Assembly (NCBI GenBank): GCA_025766275.1
Contig: JAFKAC010000006.1
Coordinates: 868,001-932,000, forward strand
Source: Lactarius indigo
Taxonomy: Eukaryota > Basidiomycota > Agaricomycetes > Russulales > Russulaceae
Reading direction: 5' to 3'
DNA: 64,000 bases
Shown: positions 38,001 through 48,829 of the stretch, piece after piece
Layout of the letters: every line of letters begins with the position of its first letter
Numbering within the stretch: the first letter of the stretch is position 1
Translations under genes and position numbers: made by a program
Notes under the pieces: generated by a model
Told to the model about the DNA's origin: nothing
Databases searched by the model: none
Seen by the model: only the letters and a program-made list of their open reading frames with translations

Positions 38001-39849
38001 GATCCTGCAAGCAAGGGGCGCCAGTGTTGGAGAGCCTTTATGATGGCAAGAAGTTCTAGATTGTATATGTTGTAGTTGCGCTCTGCTTCGCTTAGCGTCA
38101 CAGAGTAGTATCCTATTGGGTGCTTGCGCCCGTCATGTTTCTTTTGTAGAAGCACTGCACCCACCGCAAATCCAGAGGCATCAACTTCCAACTCAAATTG
38201 TTCTTGCAGGTTGGGGTGTGCTAGTACTGGTTCTTCGGTGATGAGGCGTTTGAGTGTTTTAAACACGCGGTCTTCTTCTTCTGTCCATCGCCATTCAGTG
38301 TCCTTCCTCGTGAGTCGGTTTAGCGGTCGGGCGTGTGTGGCGAAACCTCGGGTGAATAAGCAGTAAAAGTTGCAGAAGCCCAAGAAAGAGTGTACGTCCC
38401 TCACTTTCGTTGGCGTTGGCCAGTCTTTGATACCCCGAACTTTTACCGGGTCCATGCGAGTTACCCCCTTTTCAAGGATTACCCCCAGGTAATCCATCCG
38501 AGGTTGGTGGAACAGGCATTTTCGAGTTTGAAGTAGAGGTCATGTTCTTGAGCGATGCAAAGGATGTCCATGACTGCCGCAATGTGGTCTGCGGAGTTGT
38601 GGCCTTCACGGGTCATGATTCCGATGTCATCCATATATACTCGGATGATGGTGCCGCGAAGTTCGTGTTTGGCGATTGTATCCCGATAAATGTGGTTCAT
38701 CATCGTTTGGAAGGTCGCCGGTGAGTTTGTGAGACCAAAGAACATGACTGTCGGTTCAAAGAGGCCAAATTTGGTTTTGAAGGCCACCTTTTCTTGATCG
38801 CCATCCCGGATGCGGATGTTATTATACCCCCAGCGAATATCGAGCTTGGTGTAGATGTGCACATTGCTGAGGTCGTAGATGAGGTCTTGAATGAGAGGCA
38901 GGGGGTATTGATTGCGTATGGTATGGGAATTGATTACCGGGTAGTCCTGTACTGGGCGTAGTTTTCCGTCCTTCTTTTTGACAAAGAAAAATGATGATGC
39001 GTATGGGGAGATAGAGGGGCGCAGGTATCCCTGTCTAAGTTTTTCGTCTAGAAACTCCTTAAGCTTGCCCTCTTCTTCTTGTGTTAGCAGGTATATTTTA
39101 CAGTCTATTGCCGATGGGGTATCTGGTTTAAAGTCAATAGCGTGATCCCATGGCCTGGCAGGGGGGAAGCATTGAGATGCCTCTTCACTGAAGAGGTTTT
39201 GAAACACTTGGTAAACTGCTGGTAACTCTACGGGTGGTTCTTCTCCTTTTGCTTGAATCGCCAGTTCAGTAGATGTGGTAGCACGTAGATGTACATCCTC
39301 TTCATCTAGATCTGCGACTATTTCTTCCTTTTGATTATTAGTGAGGGTGGCGGCGATGACAGTGTGCTGGTGGGTACTGTCCTGCGTACTGATTACCACC
39401 GGCATAATCTCCTCATGCATCACTGCATCTCGCCAGTTGATGGTTGGTTCGTAGGTTGCCAACCATGGATAGCCTAGCACAACCTCCTTGGTTCTGAGAT
39501 CTGTTACAAGGAATCGCATTGTTCTGTGATATCCCTTGGCGTATACATCGAGATCAGTAAAGTGAGTGATGGACCCAGCTTTATTTTCTGTTCGATCAAT
39601 ATTCCAGATTTTTCAGGGCTGGTCCAGAGGTCGAGTGCCAATGCCCATCTTCCTTATGAAGTTTGGATGTATAAAGTTGTCAGTGGCTCCTGAGTCCACC
39701 AGTGCTCTTATGTTGGCCATTCGGTAATTCGTGTGTATCGAGACTGGAATTCGAAGAGAACGAAAGTGCATCATGATTACAGAATTACAATTTAAAGCCC
39801 TCACCCAGGCCGATGGGTGAGGGCACTCCGAAAACCCTCTTTTCCCCAT
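35099..39849 (-). pseudogene. element A pol with chromodomain and C-terminal extension
   Basis: The pol frame opens at 39849 and includes the protease (ALVDSGATDNFI), RT (VQDYPVINSHTIRNQYPLP, RVYMDDIGI), RNase H (LEVDASGFAVGAVLLQKK), integrase finger (HPGISRTQRIVERHHWWP) and chromodomain (YLVKWKGYLDSENQWVDKDD). A C-terminal region ends in SDEQSTWAVRDFQ near 35099. Stops split it, for instance TGA after TRPLDQP near 39610, where element B has Arg (CGC), and a double TGA near 35840, where B has Gln-Arg. A one-base deletion lies near 38520. It is close to element B throughout. Confidence 0.9.
39797..39837 (-). promoter_or_regulatory. element A gag-pol -1 frameshift signal
   Basis: On the minus strand the slippery heptamer G GGT TTT (39831-39837) is followed by a 6-nt spacer and a perfect 11-bp hairpin (GCCCTCACCCA, loop TCGGCC, TGGGTGAGGGC; 39797-39824). 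The gag frame ends at the TGA just inside the 3' arm, while the pol frame (-1) is open across it. Confidence 0.78.
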
Positions 39850-42426
39850 AGGTCCTGTAGTATCAGGTCCTTTACTTCATTGGGCGCATTTGCGACTCCA
39901 GTCAGCCACTCCTTGGCCCATTCTTCAGCTGTTTTGCTGGTTGCGGCGGCCTGTATTTGGGCCGGTGGCGCGTCTTGTGTGTAATAATCGGTTTCCGCTG
40001 TCCGGACCGTGGAGGGTCTGGCGCTTTGTGGTTGCCATTGTCGTGGTTGTCTGGGGTGGGGGCAGTTTCGTGAGAGGTGACCTGGGGCATTGCAATTATA
40101 GCACAACACCGTCCTCAGGTCTCGTCGTGACCCTCCTCTTCCTTGCCCTCTTGCTCCTGGACCTCCTCTTGGTGGGAAGGGGGGTAGACTCGTGTAGGGC
40201 AGTTTTCCATAGTCAATTTCTTCTGATCCTGCCAATCTTACCTTGGTTCGATCAGCAGAGGTATCCATTGCCCAAGGGTTGGCGAGGTTCTGAGGTACGG
40301 TCCACCCCGCATTTCCTGTCTTCTTTGGTTTGGTGTCTTTGTATTCATCTACCTGGGCTCGGATGTGGATATAATTGCATTGTCGACAGAGTGTGGCCCT
40401 CTTCCACTCATCGAACATTTCTGGTTCATCCAAGTCATAGGTTTTCTCGTATAATTTTTTGGGTAACCCCTTGGTGAACAGGTCAATGGTCTGGGGGTCG
40501 TTGAGGTGGTAGCCTGCTTTTCGAGCGGCTTCTTCGAACTCATTGACGTATTTGTCGATATCTCCGTCAACCATTTTGAGCCCTTTCCTTAGAAGCGCTT
40601 GAGCTTGTTCGCGTTCGAGGGTATTGACAAACCTTTGGTTAAACCCTTCCGCTATCGCATGATGAACAGCATGCAGAGATCCAATACTCACAGTGAGACA
40701 AAGTGTACTGTGGTGAGATAAAGGGGCAGCTGGTAAGCAGCAACAGAGAGATCTTGCAGAGGTGAAGCAGAGAGTGTCTGGCACACAGAGCAGTGAGGAA
40801 CTGATGTTACAATTGAGGGAATAAGACATACCTGGCACACAGAGCAGTGAGGAACTGATGTGGACCAGGAGTGTACAAGCCTACTACTTATACTATACAG
40901 AGGAGTGACACTACTACAAGAGAAGTAACATAGGGTCACACAATACAAGGGATGTTGTTCTACATGTGGGACAAAGGAGTGTGCTAATGGAGAACAAGGA
41001 GCGCAAAAACAAAGAGAGTCCAGACTAAGATGATATCATAGTGACATCACAATAAAGATAACGCTAGAAAGAGAACAAAGGGAGGAGTACAATGAAGAGT
41101 CCAGAGTAGTCCATATGATGTCATTGTACAGTGATGTCATAGAAGTCCTAGATTGTACAGATCAAAATCAAATCTAATCTAAAGTGGTCCTAATTAATCT
41201 ACAGCAGTCCATATCTGTAAGTCCGGTCCGTTAGAGCCGCTAAGTGCGCAAGGGTCACTTATCAACATCACGTTCCATAAATCCCTCATGTGTTGATCTA
41301 TTCCTCGTTGTATTTGCCGGTTGAGCCATTTGAGGTAGGAAAGTACCCATTCACTAACAGATACTCCTTTGATGTATGACAGGAATAGGAGGCTTCGTCG
41401 GTAGTCGTTGCGCATGATGGAGGTATCGAGGTTCATTCCCCAGTACACATGCCATTGTGTGAGGAACGAATCCACTTTAGTGCGATCTCCGTCGAAGATG
41501 GTGGGTGGTTCACCTGTTAGCTTTTCATGCCCATGTCCTCCTCCTCCTCTGCCTCCTGGGGGATTTCTGTTATCTCCTCCACCTGGGGGTCCTCCTCCCG
41601 GTGGGTTGTTTGGGAGATCTGGTGGGTTTCCCCCTCTGTCCGGTCGTCGCGGGAAGTCTCCGTCCGGTGGTCCTCCCCATCCTGGTGGGGGGTCGATTGA
41701 TAATCCCTGTCTTCGTCCTCCCCTGGATGGGGGGTCTCCTTGATCGGGTCCGATAGCCCGAAAGATTGCTGTGTTGTCTGCAGTCATACGATGTCCCATT
41801 TCTGGGTTGATGGGCATAAGGTGTCGTTGTGATTCTTGTCTGATTGCTTCAGCCGCTTCTTGTGCCGCTTGTTCTCTGACAGCCATGATTTCTTCAGCTG
41901 TCATGGTGGTTGTTGCCATCTCTGCTGCTGGTGATCGTACGTGGATGACTTCTGGTTGTTCTGAGATATGTAAAGACTCAGCTTATTGGATGGTGTACTG
42001 TTCTATAGGTCTGACGCTCGCAGGTCGGTTCTCCTCGCTTTGTTCGTCTTCTTCGGTTTCTTCGCTCACCGCTTCTCCAGTGGAATGTTCTCGTACTTGG
42101 CTGTCGATGGGCCCCCAGTCGGCTTGTGAATTGAGCTCGCGTGCGTCGATGTCGCACTGGTACTGTCTCCCTGCTGGTCTGACAATGTCCCAGCGGTGGT
42201 CTATGGGGTTCCACATAACTTCTACCCAACACAGATGGTCGAAGTTGAACTCAACAGGTCTGAACCTTGTAGGTCCGTTGAACTCTACAAAGTATCCGGT
42301 TTCGTCTCCGCGTTCTCTCCACCTGGCCGCTCCCAAGAATCTGGTTGGTACGTTGCGGTCTTCTCGTCGGTCTATATGGTAGGGACGAAAGCTCGTCCAC
42401 TGGTCCCTGGTGTTGACAGTCGCCAC
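39801..42426 (-). pseudogene. element A gag
   Basis: Three pieces: N-terminal part 41983-42426 (NTRDQWTSFRPYHIDRRE...), central Gag core 41268-41919 (LTGEPPTIFDGDRTKVDSFL) and a C-terminal part to 39801 with the knuckle CYNCNAPGHLSRNC. A TAA replaces Arg (CGA in B) at about 41980, and solo LTR 40660-41267 splits the core in LWN/AIAEGF. The frame opens with GTG in place of ATG, as in element B. Confidence 0.88.
40660..41267 (-). mobile_element. solo LTR 3 inside element A gag
   Basis: About 608 bp; in minus-strand sense it starts TGTTGATAAGTGACCC and ends CTGTTCATCA. It belongs to the same family as 44512-45130. Its flanks (tcgca at 40655-40659 and tcacg at 41268-41272) look like one original 5-bp target cgcga (minus sense) in which each copy lost a different CpG. 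With that target restored the Gag frame reads LWNAIAEGF, as in element B. It is the youngest layer of this nest. Confidence 0.85.
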
Positions 42427-42434
42427 AATGAGGG

Positions 42435-42445
42435 ATCTTGGTCTT
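42435..42445 (-). promoter_or_regulatory. element A self-primer binding site
   Basis: In element sense AAGACCAAGAT lies two bases after the 5' LTR. It is the exact complement of ATCTTGGTCTT inside the LTR (about 42638-42648 on the + strand), downstream of the TATA-like TATTTAAG. Confidence 0.72.
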
Positions 42446-42447
42446 AA

Positions 42448-42901
42448 TGTAATGCCGTCACGACGTTAGCTCAACTTGAGCTCTGGTAAGGCAACTTGTA
42501 ACTTAGCTAATCACGCGCTACGGCGTATGGTACGAAGGCAAGGTTCTAGATGTTTGAAGACACTAGTACAGCTGCAACCCCCTTGTCGTCGGGACAAGGC
42601 GAGATCCGAGGTATGAGACAAGAAGTGACAATTGAAGAAGACCAAGATGGTTCGTCTTGGTCTTCTGCAGCTATCTTAAATACAAGAAGAGCAGGCTTTC
42701 AAGCGCTGCTATGAGTCACTGTATCATAGCGTCCAACGTATTGCGTAAGTACCGCAATCCTAATACTACTACTACTTGTACTAGGATCGAGTCATCCTTC
42801 AACGCCTAACTCCTATCGTAAACCCCGAGTCCGTGACTAATCTACCTTACTGCCATAGTCACAACTGGTATAGTAAGGGTCCCACATACGTAACTGTAAC
42901 A
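42448..42901 (-). repeat. element A 5' LTR
   Basis: 454 bp, pair of 34615-35068. In element sense it carries a TATTTAAG TATA-like box and, about 35 nt on, the ATCTTGGTCTT sequence complementary to the primer site. Confidence 0.92.
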
Positions 42902-43835
42902 CTAATGTCGCCTTCAAGCCTCCCAACTGTGACGCCAATGGCCTCAAGTCTACCATGCTTCCACCACTCACTATTCCTTTGCTTTCCCCAACGTCCTCAT
43001 CACCTCCTTCACATCTTCACCCTCAGCCAATCGACTTCACGTCATCACCTCTCAAGCCACGACTTTTTGTCAGACTATTCTAGTTCGCACTCTCTGTCTT
43101 GGGCACAGGCACGCCCAATATCTCTCAATTTCTCCTTTCTTTTTCTGACATTTACTTTGTACTCATAGTGCACGTCGTTGATACCTCTGGCGCTGTCGTT
43201 CGGCCACGCTCCCTTGTTCTCTGACTCTCCTACTTTCCGATGACTTGTACCCTTTTCCCTGCACTCGCCTCGTGTTTCCACCTGTTGATTCCCTCTCCAC
43301 TTATGACTTTTAGTTTACCTTTTCCTACTTTTACACTTCCTTCCTCACACCTTTTGACTTAGTCGCAATTTTACTTCATTTGGCTTTAGGTACTGACTGC
43401 ATGTATAAAAGCCTTGGGTTTGTGTTCGGAATGGACCAGTTGATCTCTCCCCCATCCTTTCTCTTTCGTAATTAGTGTGATTCAGCTAGCTTTCGGGTCA
43501 GGCCTTAAAGTTGAAGGCACTTGAATTGCTTTTTCTCAATCGCTCGACTCATACCCCTCGTCTACTTCAAGATTGACTCTCCTCTTGTCTTTTTGACTCT
43601 GTGCCGCTAACCCTTTGTACTTCTCTAGGTAAATTCCCTTCATGATTGATCTAACGATCTTCGCGAAGAGTTCTTTTGCTTGGCTCTGCTCATCGTCTCT
43701 TTCATCAACATCTCAGGTCATTCTTCTTGTATTAATCCCATATCCTATCGTCATCCCAGGCTGCTTTCCCTTTAACTCCCCTCTTCTCCACCCTCTGCCC
43801 ACATTTACTCATGCACATGCTTTCGAGCACATTCA
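42902..43835 (+). repeat. 3' LTR of outer element, second part
   Basis: Begins with the duplicated ctaat and continues exactly where 34614 stopped, following the 5' LTR (TATA box near 43404, ctctaggtaaattccc) to the end attca at 43835. Confidence 0.88.
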
Positions 43836-44511
43836 CCGGGGCTAGTAGGCCGAGACTGGCCCAAGACACTGAGGCCCACAAATGGAGTTCCAGTCTCTGT
43901 AAACTCTGGGCCTAAAGCCCCCCTAAGACGAGCCTAATGGCAGGCTTTCAGGCCAGGATGGGCCCGCAAACCACTAGGACTCCTACAACAGAGACAACGG
44001 CATTGCCTCTCGTTCTTTTGTTGATGAGAACATTTCCAAATCGCTGAGAATGCCAATCGACAGCTGGTAATAAACGAGAACTGCCACTGTACAATTCGGA
44101 AACAACGAGTTCTGAGCGACGCTCAATAAGATTGTCATCCATCAAAGTGAAAAGGGGGATGAAAAAAAAAATACGCAAGACAACACAAAATTATACACCG
44201 TGCGTATAATCAATTGACATCATTCCGCACTCGGATAAGACAGAAATGGTTCAATGACACACAACGATGACTGGTCTTATGAAAAAAATACCGGAAGAGT
44301 CCATGACACAGTTCCCGAAAAAAAGGCACGCAAATATAACAATGTGAATGATGAGCAAGGTTTGAGTCAACAACGTCGACGCTGTAAGGATGCTGAGGGG
44401 TCCAAGGTGAGTTCGAAGGCAGAGAGGATCTACCTCCAAGAGAAGGGGATAAGGAGTAGCAAGAGTTGTCTTTCGAGTGCCCAAGTTTGGGCCTGACTTC
44501 CAGGATAGTCA
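43836..44511. other. flank between outer element and solo LTR 4, no recognised gene
   Basis: Short open frames on both strands (for example - 43948-44178) without a recognised domain. The sequence resumes unchanged after solo LTR 4. Confidence 0.4.
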
Positions 44512-45130
44512 TGTTGATAAGTGACCCTTGCACACTTAGCGGCTCATATGGACCGGACTTGCAGTATGGACTGCTTTAGATTAGATTAAATGGACATGTA
44601 GATTACTTACTTCTGATCTGTACAATCTAGCGCTTATCATTGCGTCATGTATGACATCACTGCACAATGACATCATGTAGACTACTCTGGACTCTTCATT
44701 GTACTCTGTCTCTTGTCCTCCTTTTAGCACTATGTTTATTGTGATGTCACTATGATATCATTTGATCTGGACTTTCCTTGTTCTTGTACGCCTTGTTCCC
44801 TTTACACACACTCCTTTGTCCTGTTGTAGAACAATGCATCCCTTGTATTCTGTGACACTCTGTTACTCACCTTGTAGTGGTGTCACCCTCCTGTATAGTA
44901 TAAGTAGTAGGCTTGTACGCTCCTGGTCCACATCAGTTCCTCACTGCTCTGTGTGCCAGGTATGTCTTATTCTCTCAATTGTAACATCAGTTCCTCACTG
45001 CTCTGTGTGCCAGACAACTCTCTTGCTTTACCTTGCCTGACCCCCTGTTGCTGCTTCAAGCACCCCTGCATATCTCACCACAGACTCTTCAGCCCTCTGT
45101 GAGTATGCCCTTCTACTGTGCTGTTCATCA
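44512..45130 (+). mobile_element. solo LTR 4, same family as solo LTR 3
   Basis: Runs from TGTTGATAAGTGACCC to GCTGTTCATCA (619 bp), flanked by a perfect agtca duplication (44507-44511 and 45131-45135). It contains two copies of a block near atcagttcctcactgctctgtgtgccag (about 44931-45015), which is also doubled in solo LTR 3. Confidence 0.88.
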
Positions 45131-45373
45131 AGTCACGCAGAGTTAGAGGGGGAAAGTTCTTCTTGATTGATTTGGGGAGTAAGTCATCCTCCCCAGTATA
45201 AAACGAATCCTGTACTTAAGAGAGAAAAGGAATGGTAGCATAAGAAAGGAACTGAGATAAAAGAACACTGAGGACAGGCACATGGCCAAGGCGATCGAAG
45301 ATATAAAAATGGATGGTTTCAGGCTCAGCCAAATGGCTGGCCTTACAATGCCTAGTAGTATAGTGAGGCCCAA

Positions 45374-45864
45374 TTATGTTACCGAAATAGCACAACCAAG
45401 AAAATCAATGATTTGCTGGCGACGAATTGCAACAGGGGTGTTGGGTGCCAGAAGTGGGAGTCCAAGACCCTGGGAAACAAATTGTGCGTTGGCAGCTACA
45501 GGGGACGAAAACCAAAGAGTATTCACTATTGATGGGGTTACTTACCATTTAGTGTAATCAGTTCTATCTTGATTACTGGGAACTGGGGCACTATAATGTC
45601 CACACCAGGAGGGTAGCGGATGGGTGCATTCAAGGATGAAGCTGCATTAATTGACTGCATTGAGGCCAGTTGTTGGCTAACAATGTGTTATTAACTAGTG
45701 CACATCTAGCAATCACACAATACTCACTTTTCCTGTAAAGCTCCCACTGTTACATTTAAGGCATTGACCACCACATTTAAGGCATTGACCCCAGCTTGCA
45801 ACTCATTTAGGCGATCTATGACTTGTTGGTGTTGGTGTGCATGCTGTGCCATGAGCTCGTCCAT
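45374..45864 (-). CDS. small coiled-coil protein, Mug135-like C-terminal region (tentative)
   Basis: From ATG 45864 (MDELMAQHAHQHQQVIDRLN) a heptad-rich helix follows (ALNVVVNALNVTVGALQEK). After an intron come SSLNAPIRYPPGVDIIVP and, after a second intron (donor GTAAGT near 45550), the ending NAQFVSQGLGLPLLAPNTPV and AIRRQQIIDFLGCAISVT, with TAA at 45374-45376. This pattern (coiled coil, then a short domain choosing between Leu-rich helices) resembles basidiomycete proteins with a Mug135-type C terminus. The function is unknown. An upstream start in the exon that begins near 45945 is possible. Resemblance is from memory only. Confidence 0.38.
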
Positions 45865-45899
45865 ATTGAGTGCTGGGATGTTCGGTACAAGTTGTACTT

Positions 45900-47474
45900 G
45901 TCCGCACTGGATGGAAAATTGCTTTTTACTGTTGACAAAATGTTGACATATTCTATAATAAAAGGTATTTTTTATCCACCAATTTTCATCATGTAAAATT
46001 TTGATAAGGTTACTATATATTGTCAATATCATTTGAAGGTACAATATGTAGACAATATAAGTTTTCTTTGCCACAATATTTTCAACATCTTATGAGGAGT
46101 TATATTATATATCTTGTTAAAGTGTTTCACAGGTAATATGTAGAGAAAATGCAAATAGCACATTTTAATGTCAAGTGAAAATAGCATAACAAAATGAAAA
46201 TATCACTTTGCAGTTTGCCTAAATATCTCACACAAAAAATTATGACAAGTTGTTTAGATTATATCATGGCAATTGTGAGTGTCAACACCTTGGCAATATT
46301 GAGGACATGTCATAATATACTTCCACAATTTTATTATCAAAGAATTTTAAATTGCATCATCATTTTTCCTAAGAGGGTGGCATATCAAAATTTTATCAAC
46401 AAAACCAAAATTTTTTATGGATTTTTCAAGCAACACCCAGTTAGACAATATATAATGTGTTTTTCAAAGGGAATATTGGTGAATTCCACCTTACTCTCAC
46501 CTGGACCATTTTGGCCCAGTGCTCCCATGACCAATTGCACATGTTGTGGCACTGGTAGGGGCAAGCATTTGGGCTGTATCTTTGGACTCCCTGTGTTATG
46601 TTCCTGCAAACATAATGTCCAACTTAGACTGAAAGCGGGTGTTGGTATGTGACTACTACTTGTGGAATGGGCTGAAGTGCCAAAGTGTCCCCTTAGTAGT
46701 CCACATGGGGTGACCTCCTGGTGAGATAACCAGGAAATAAGAGAGAAAAGAGTTAAACAGCCATCAACCAAAGGAGAGATGGGAGGTAGCTGGTCTAGGG
46801 TGGAGTGAGGAATGAGCATTAGGTGTAGAGCATAGTCTTTGTGTGAGCACATGAGGCGGCATGTGGGCTATCCCTTTTTCTTCCATGCTACCACCTGTCC
46901 ATCTTTTTTCTCAGCTGGTTCAAAGAACTATAACTCTTTTGTTTTCAAAAAATTAATTATATTCCAAATAAACTCCTACCCCCCTTTTTCCAACTGCAAT
47001 ATCCCCTTTCCTTTTCCATCCACAGAACATGCCACACATCCTCAAAGTCCCTACCTGGGCTGTAACGAACATGCCTCAACCATGTGACTTACTGACATCA
47101 CATGCTGGACCTCAATGGGAATACCACAAGTCTGGCTGGTCATATGCTGACTCCCCTGAAGAAGAAGACGAAGAAGATGGGCTGCTTACACAGCTACAGC
47201 ATTGAGAGAAGTATGCCTGAGCCATGTATATGCAGTGTGGACAGTTAGTGGTCACGTGACTAACATACTCATGTGACAATGTTTCAGTGTGATGTTTACA
47301 TAATACAAACATCATGCCAAACCAGTGTTATGGTCTGCTTGCCTTATCAAGCTTAGAGGTTATTGGGTTTCTTTGTACAGACTTTACGGGCCTATGTGCC
47401 TATGTTCTGATAGCTGTGTGCATTCTGATTGGTTACTATGTCTGTGCTGACTGATATGATACCAATGTCTATAA
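45900..47474. other. A/T-rich intergenic region
   Basis: From about 45900 to 46460 the DNA is strikingly A/T-rich compared with the rest of the window, with many AAAATT/TTTTAT tracts. From 46470 to 46660 a more normal composition returns, with a minus-strand open stretch (SSHIPTPAFSLSWTLC..., 46415-46852) that I do not recognise. No gene is supported. Confidence 0.4.
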
Positions 47475-48339
47475 TCACCAGCTGATCAATAAATCGTTGC
47501 TTATTCGTGAGTGTGTAGCACCTCTTGACTGTGCAATGCTTGAGCTCACCCTGTTTATCGCAAAGTTAGAACTAATCATATGGGTCACACACAAATGCAC
47601 CGTTTGGGTGCTATAGGAGTCTGTTGAACCAAACATCTTGATCATCTTGACATAGTCCCCAAGAGAGTGTAGCTTGAACGTAGTCAAATTGAATGTTTTC
47701 GGTCGCTTGCCACCAGCACTGGCAGAGGAGGTTGATTGACAGGACACCTTGTCAGTTGCCCTGTGTCTTGCATTGTACTCACGATCGGTCTCAATGGTAT
47801 CAAAGGATGGGCAGGTAACTCCAGCAAAGTGGTGAAGTAACTTGGCAAAGATGATGGTGACATTATTGAGTATATTGAGTGTAGTTTCTGAGTGAAGGCA
47901 TAGTTTGGCAAGTGAATGCCAGTATGACGCGACAAATAATAATTCGGCAATGGTCTTGTCATGCATGGTGGGTAGTAGTCCTTCAAAGCATGGGATGCAG
48001 CACTGATAAGAGTAATTAAGTTGCCGAATATATGAACAGATAAAGCAGATTCACCTGAAGAATGTCCTCAAAATCTTGGGCAGCAAGCTTCTTTAAGTCT
48101 GCGACATTGTGAGTAAAACAACGGATTGTTGAGTGACCAAATGGCACAATTTCTTGAAAGCTCATATAATAGTGAGGGTCAGGTAGTGCAACATGAGAAT
48201 TTGTGTACATACTGAGAATTGAACTCCTGGACTTGCTTTGTGCCAAGAGAATGGAGGATCCATATAAGATGGGTGAGGAGGGCCTTCCATACTCCGAGCT
48301 CAAACTCGTGCAAGATGTCAATGACAAGGGTGAGGAAGA
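47475..48339 (-). pseudogene. Plavaka-type (CACTA-like) transposase fragment
   Basis: Minus-strand pieces in order: DILHEFELGVWKALLTHLIW (near 48300), FGHSTIRCFTHNVADLKKLA with AAQDFEDILQ (near 48120), MHDKTIAELLFVASYWHSLA (47966) and KTFNLTTFKLHSLGDYVKMI with KMFGSTDSYSTQ (near 47650). This order and these motifs are typical of the large transposases of mushroom Plavaka-type DNA transposons. Introns or small lesions separate the pieces. The N-terminal part is cut off at 48339 by the LTR of element B, and the C-terminal part ends near 47500. Non-functional. Confidence 0.68.
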
Positions 48340-48827
48340 TGTCACGGTTGCATGTGTTGGACCCTTACTGTACTGGTTGCAGCTACGGCGGTAAGGTAGA
48401 TTAGTTGCGGACTTACTTACGGTGATACGGTAGTGCGATAGGCGATAGGATACGATAGCTGTACGATAGCTGACTGATGACCGACGCCACTAGTACAGGT
48501 ACTAGTAGTAGTAGGGTTTGAGTTGTTTCTGCGATACGTTGGACGCTACTATACTGTGACTCTTAGCAGCGCTTCTAAGCCTGCTCGACTTGTATTTAAA
48601 CCGTACTGCGGAGACCAAGATACGCCATCTTGGTCTTCTTCAATCGTCACTTGCTTCTCTCTTTCTCACGTCTCATCTCTTATCCCGGACAAGGGAGTCG
48701 CCGTTATACTAGTGTCTTTGAACATCTAGGCCCGCCTTCGTGCCATACGCCTCTAAGGCGTGATTAGCTAAGTTACCAAGTCGCCGTATCCGAGCTCAAG
48801 TCGAGCTGACGTCGTGACGACGTTACA
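48340..48827 (+). repeat. element B 5' LTR
   Basis: TGTCACGGTTGC ... GACGTTACA, 488 bp. It contains a TATA-like tatttaaa (48593-48600) and a 10-11 bp inverted repeat around it (gagaccaagat 48611-48621, loop, atcttggtctt 48627-48637). It carries an open 68-codon stretch found identically in the 3' LTR, which simply reflects LTR identity. Confidence 0.95.
48593..48637 (+). promoter_or_regulatory. element B promoter and predicted mRNA 5' end
   Basis: The TATA-like tatttaaa at 48593-48600 places a transcription start near 48620-48632. ATCTTGGTCTT at 48627-48637 would then be the first bases of the RNA, and it is complementary to the primer site at 48830-48840. Confidence 0.6.
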
Positions 48828-48829
48828 TT

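Larger units (their letters stand above)
34615..42901 (-). mobile_element. element A: nested Ty3/gypsy chromovirus, minus strand, degenerate
   Basis: An 8287-bp element with two 454-bp LTRs (34615-35068 and 42448-42901), inserted in the outer 3' LTR with the target duplication ctaat (34610-34614 and 42902-42906). Coding runs on the minus strand: gag, zinc knuckle, protease, RT, RNase H, integrase, chromodomain and a long C-terminal extension. Proteins are close to those of element B. It holds several stops, at least one frameshift in RT (around 38520) and a solo LTR inside gag, so it is dead. Confidence 0.93.
24738..43835 (+). mobile_element. outer Ty3/gypsy retrotransposon, degenerate, interrupted by later insertions
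   Basis: Two related LTRs of about 1.18 kb (TG...CA) flank one gag-pol reading frame. The first LTR is 24738-25921; the second starts at 34360, is split by element A (34615-42901), and ends at 43835. The outer flanks share the four bases ccgg (24734-24737 and 43836-43839), probably the target duplication. Protein order is gag, zinc knuckle, protease, RT, RNase H, integrase. Two solo LTRs sit in the gag part. Many in-frame stops, mostly TGA, and altered catalytic residues show it is dead. It is the oldest layer of the nest. Confidence 0.9.

Noticed and set aside
34615..43835. RIP of the Neurospora type
   Set aside because: Differences concentrate at CpG, not CpA, so the CpA-directed process is not supported.
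48534..48737. 68-codon frame conserved in both element B LTRs (also 55782-55988)
   Set aside because: The identity follows from the LTRs being copies of each other; it overlaps the promoter and primer region.
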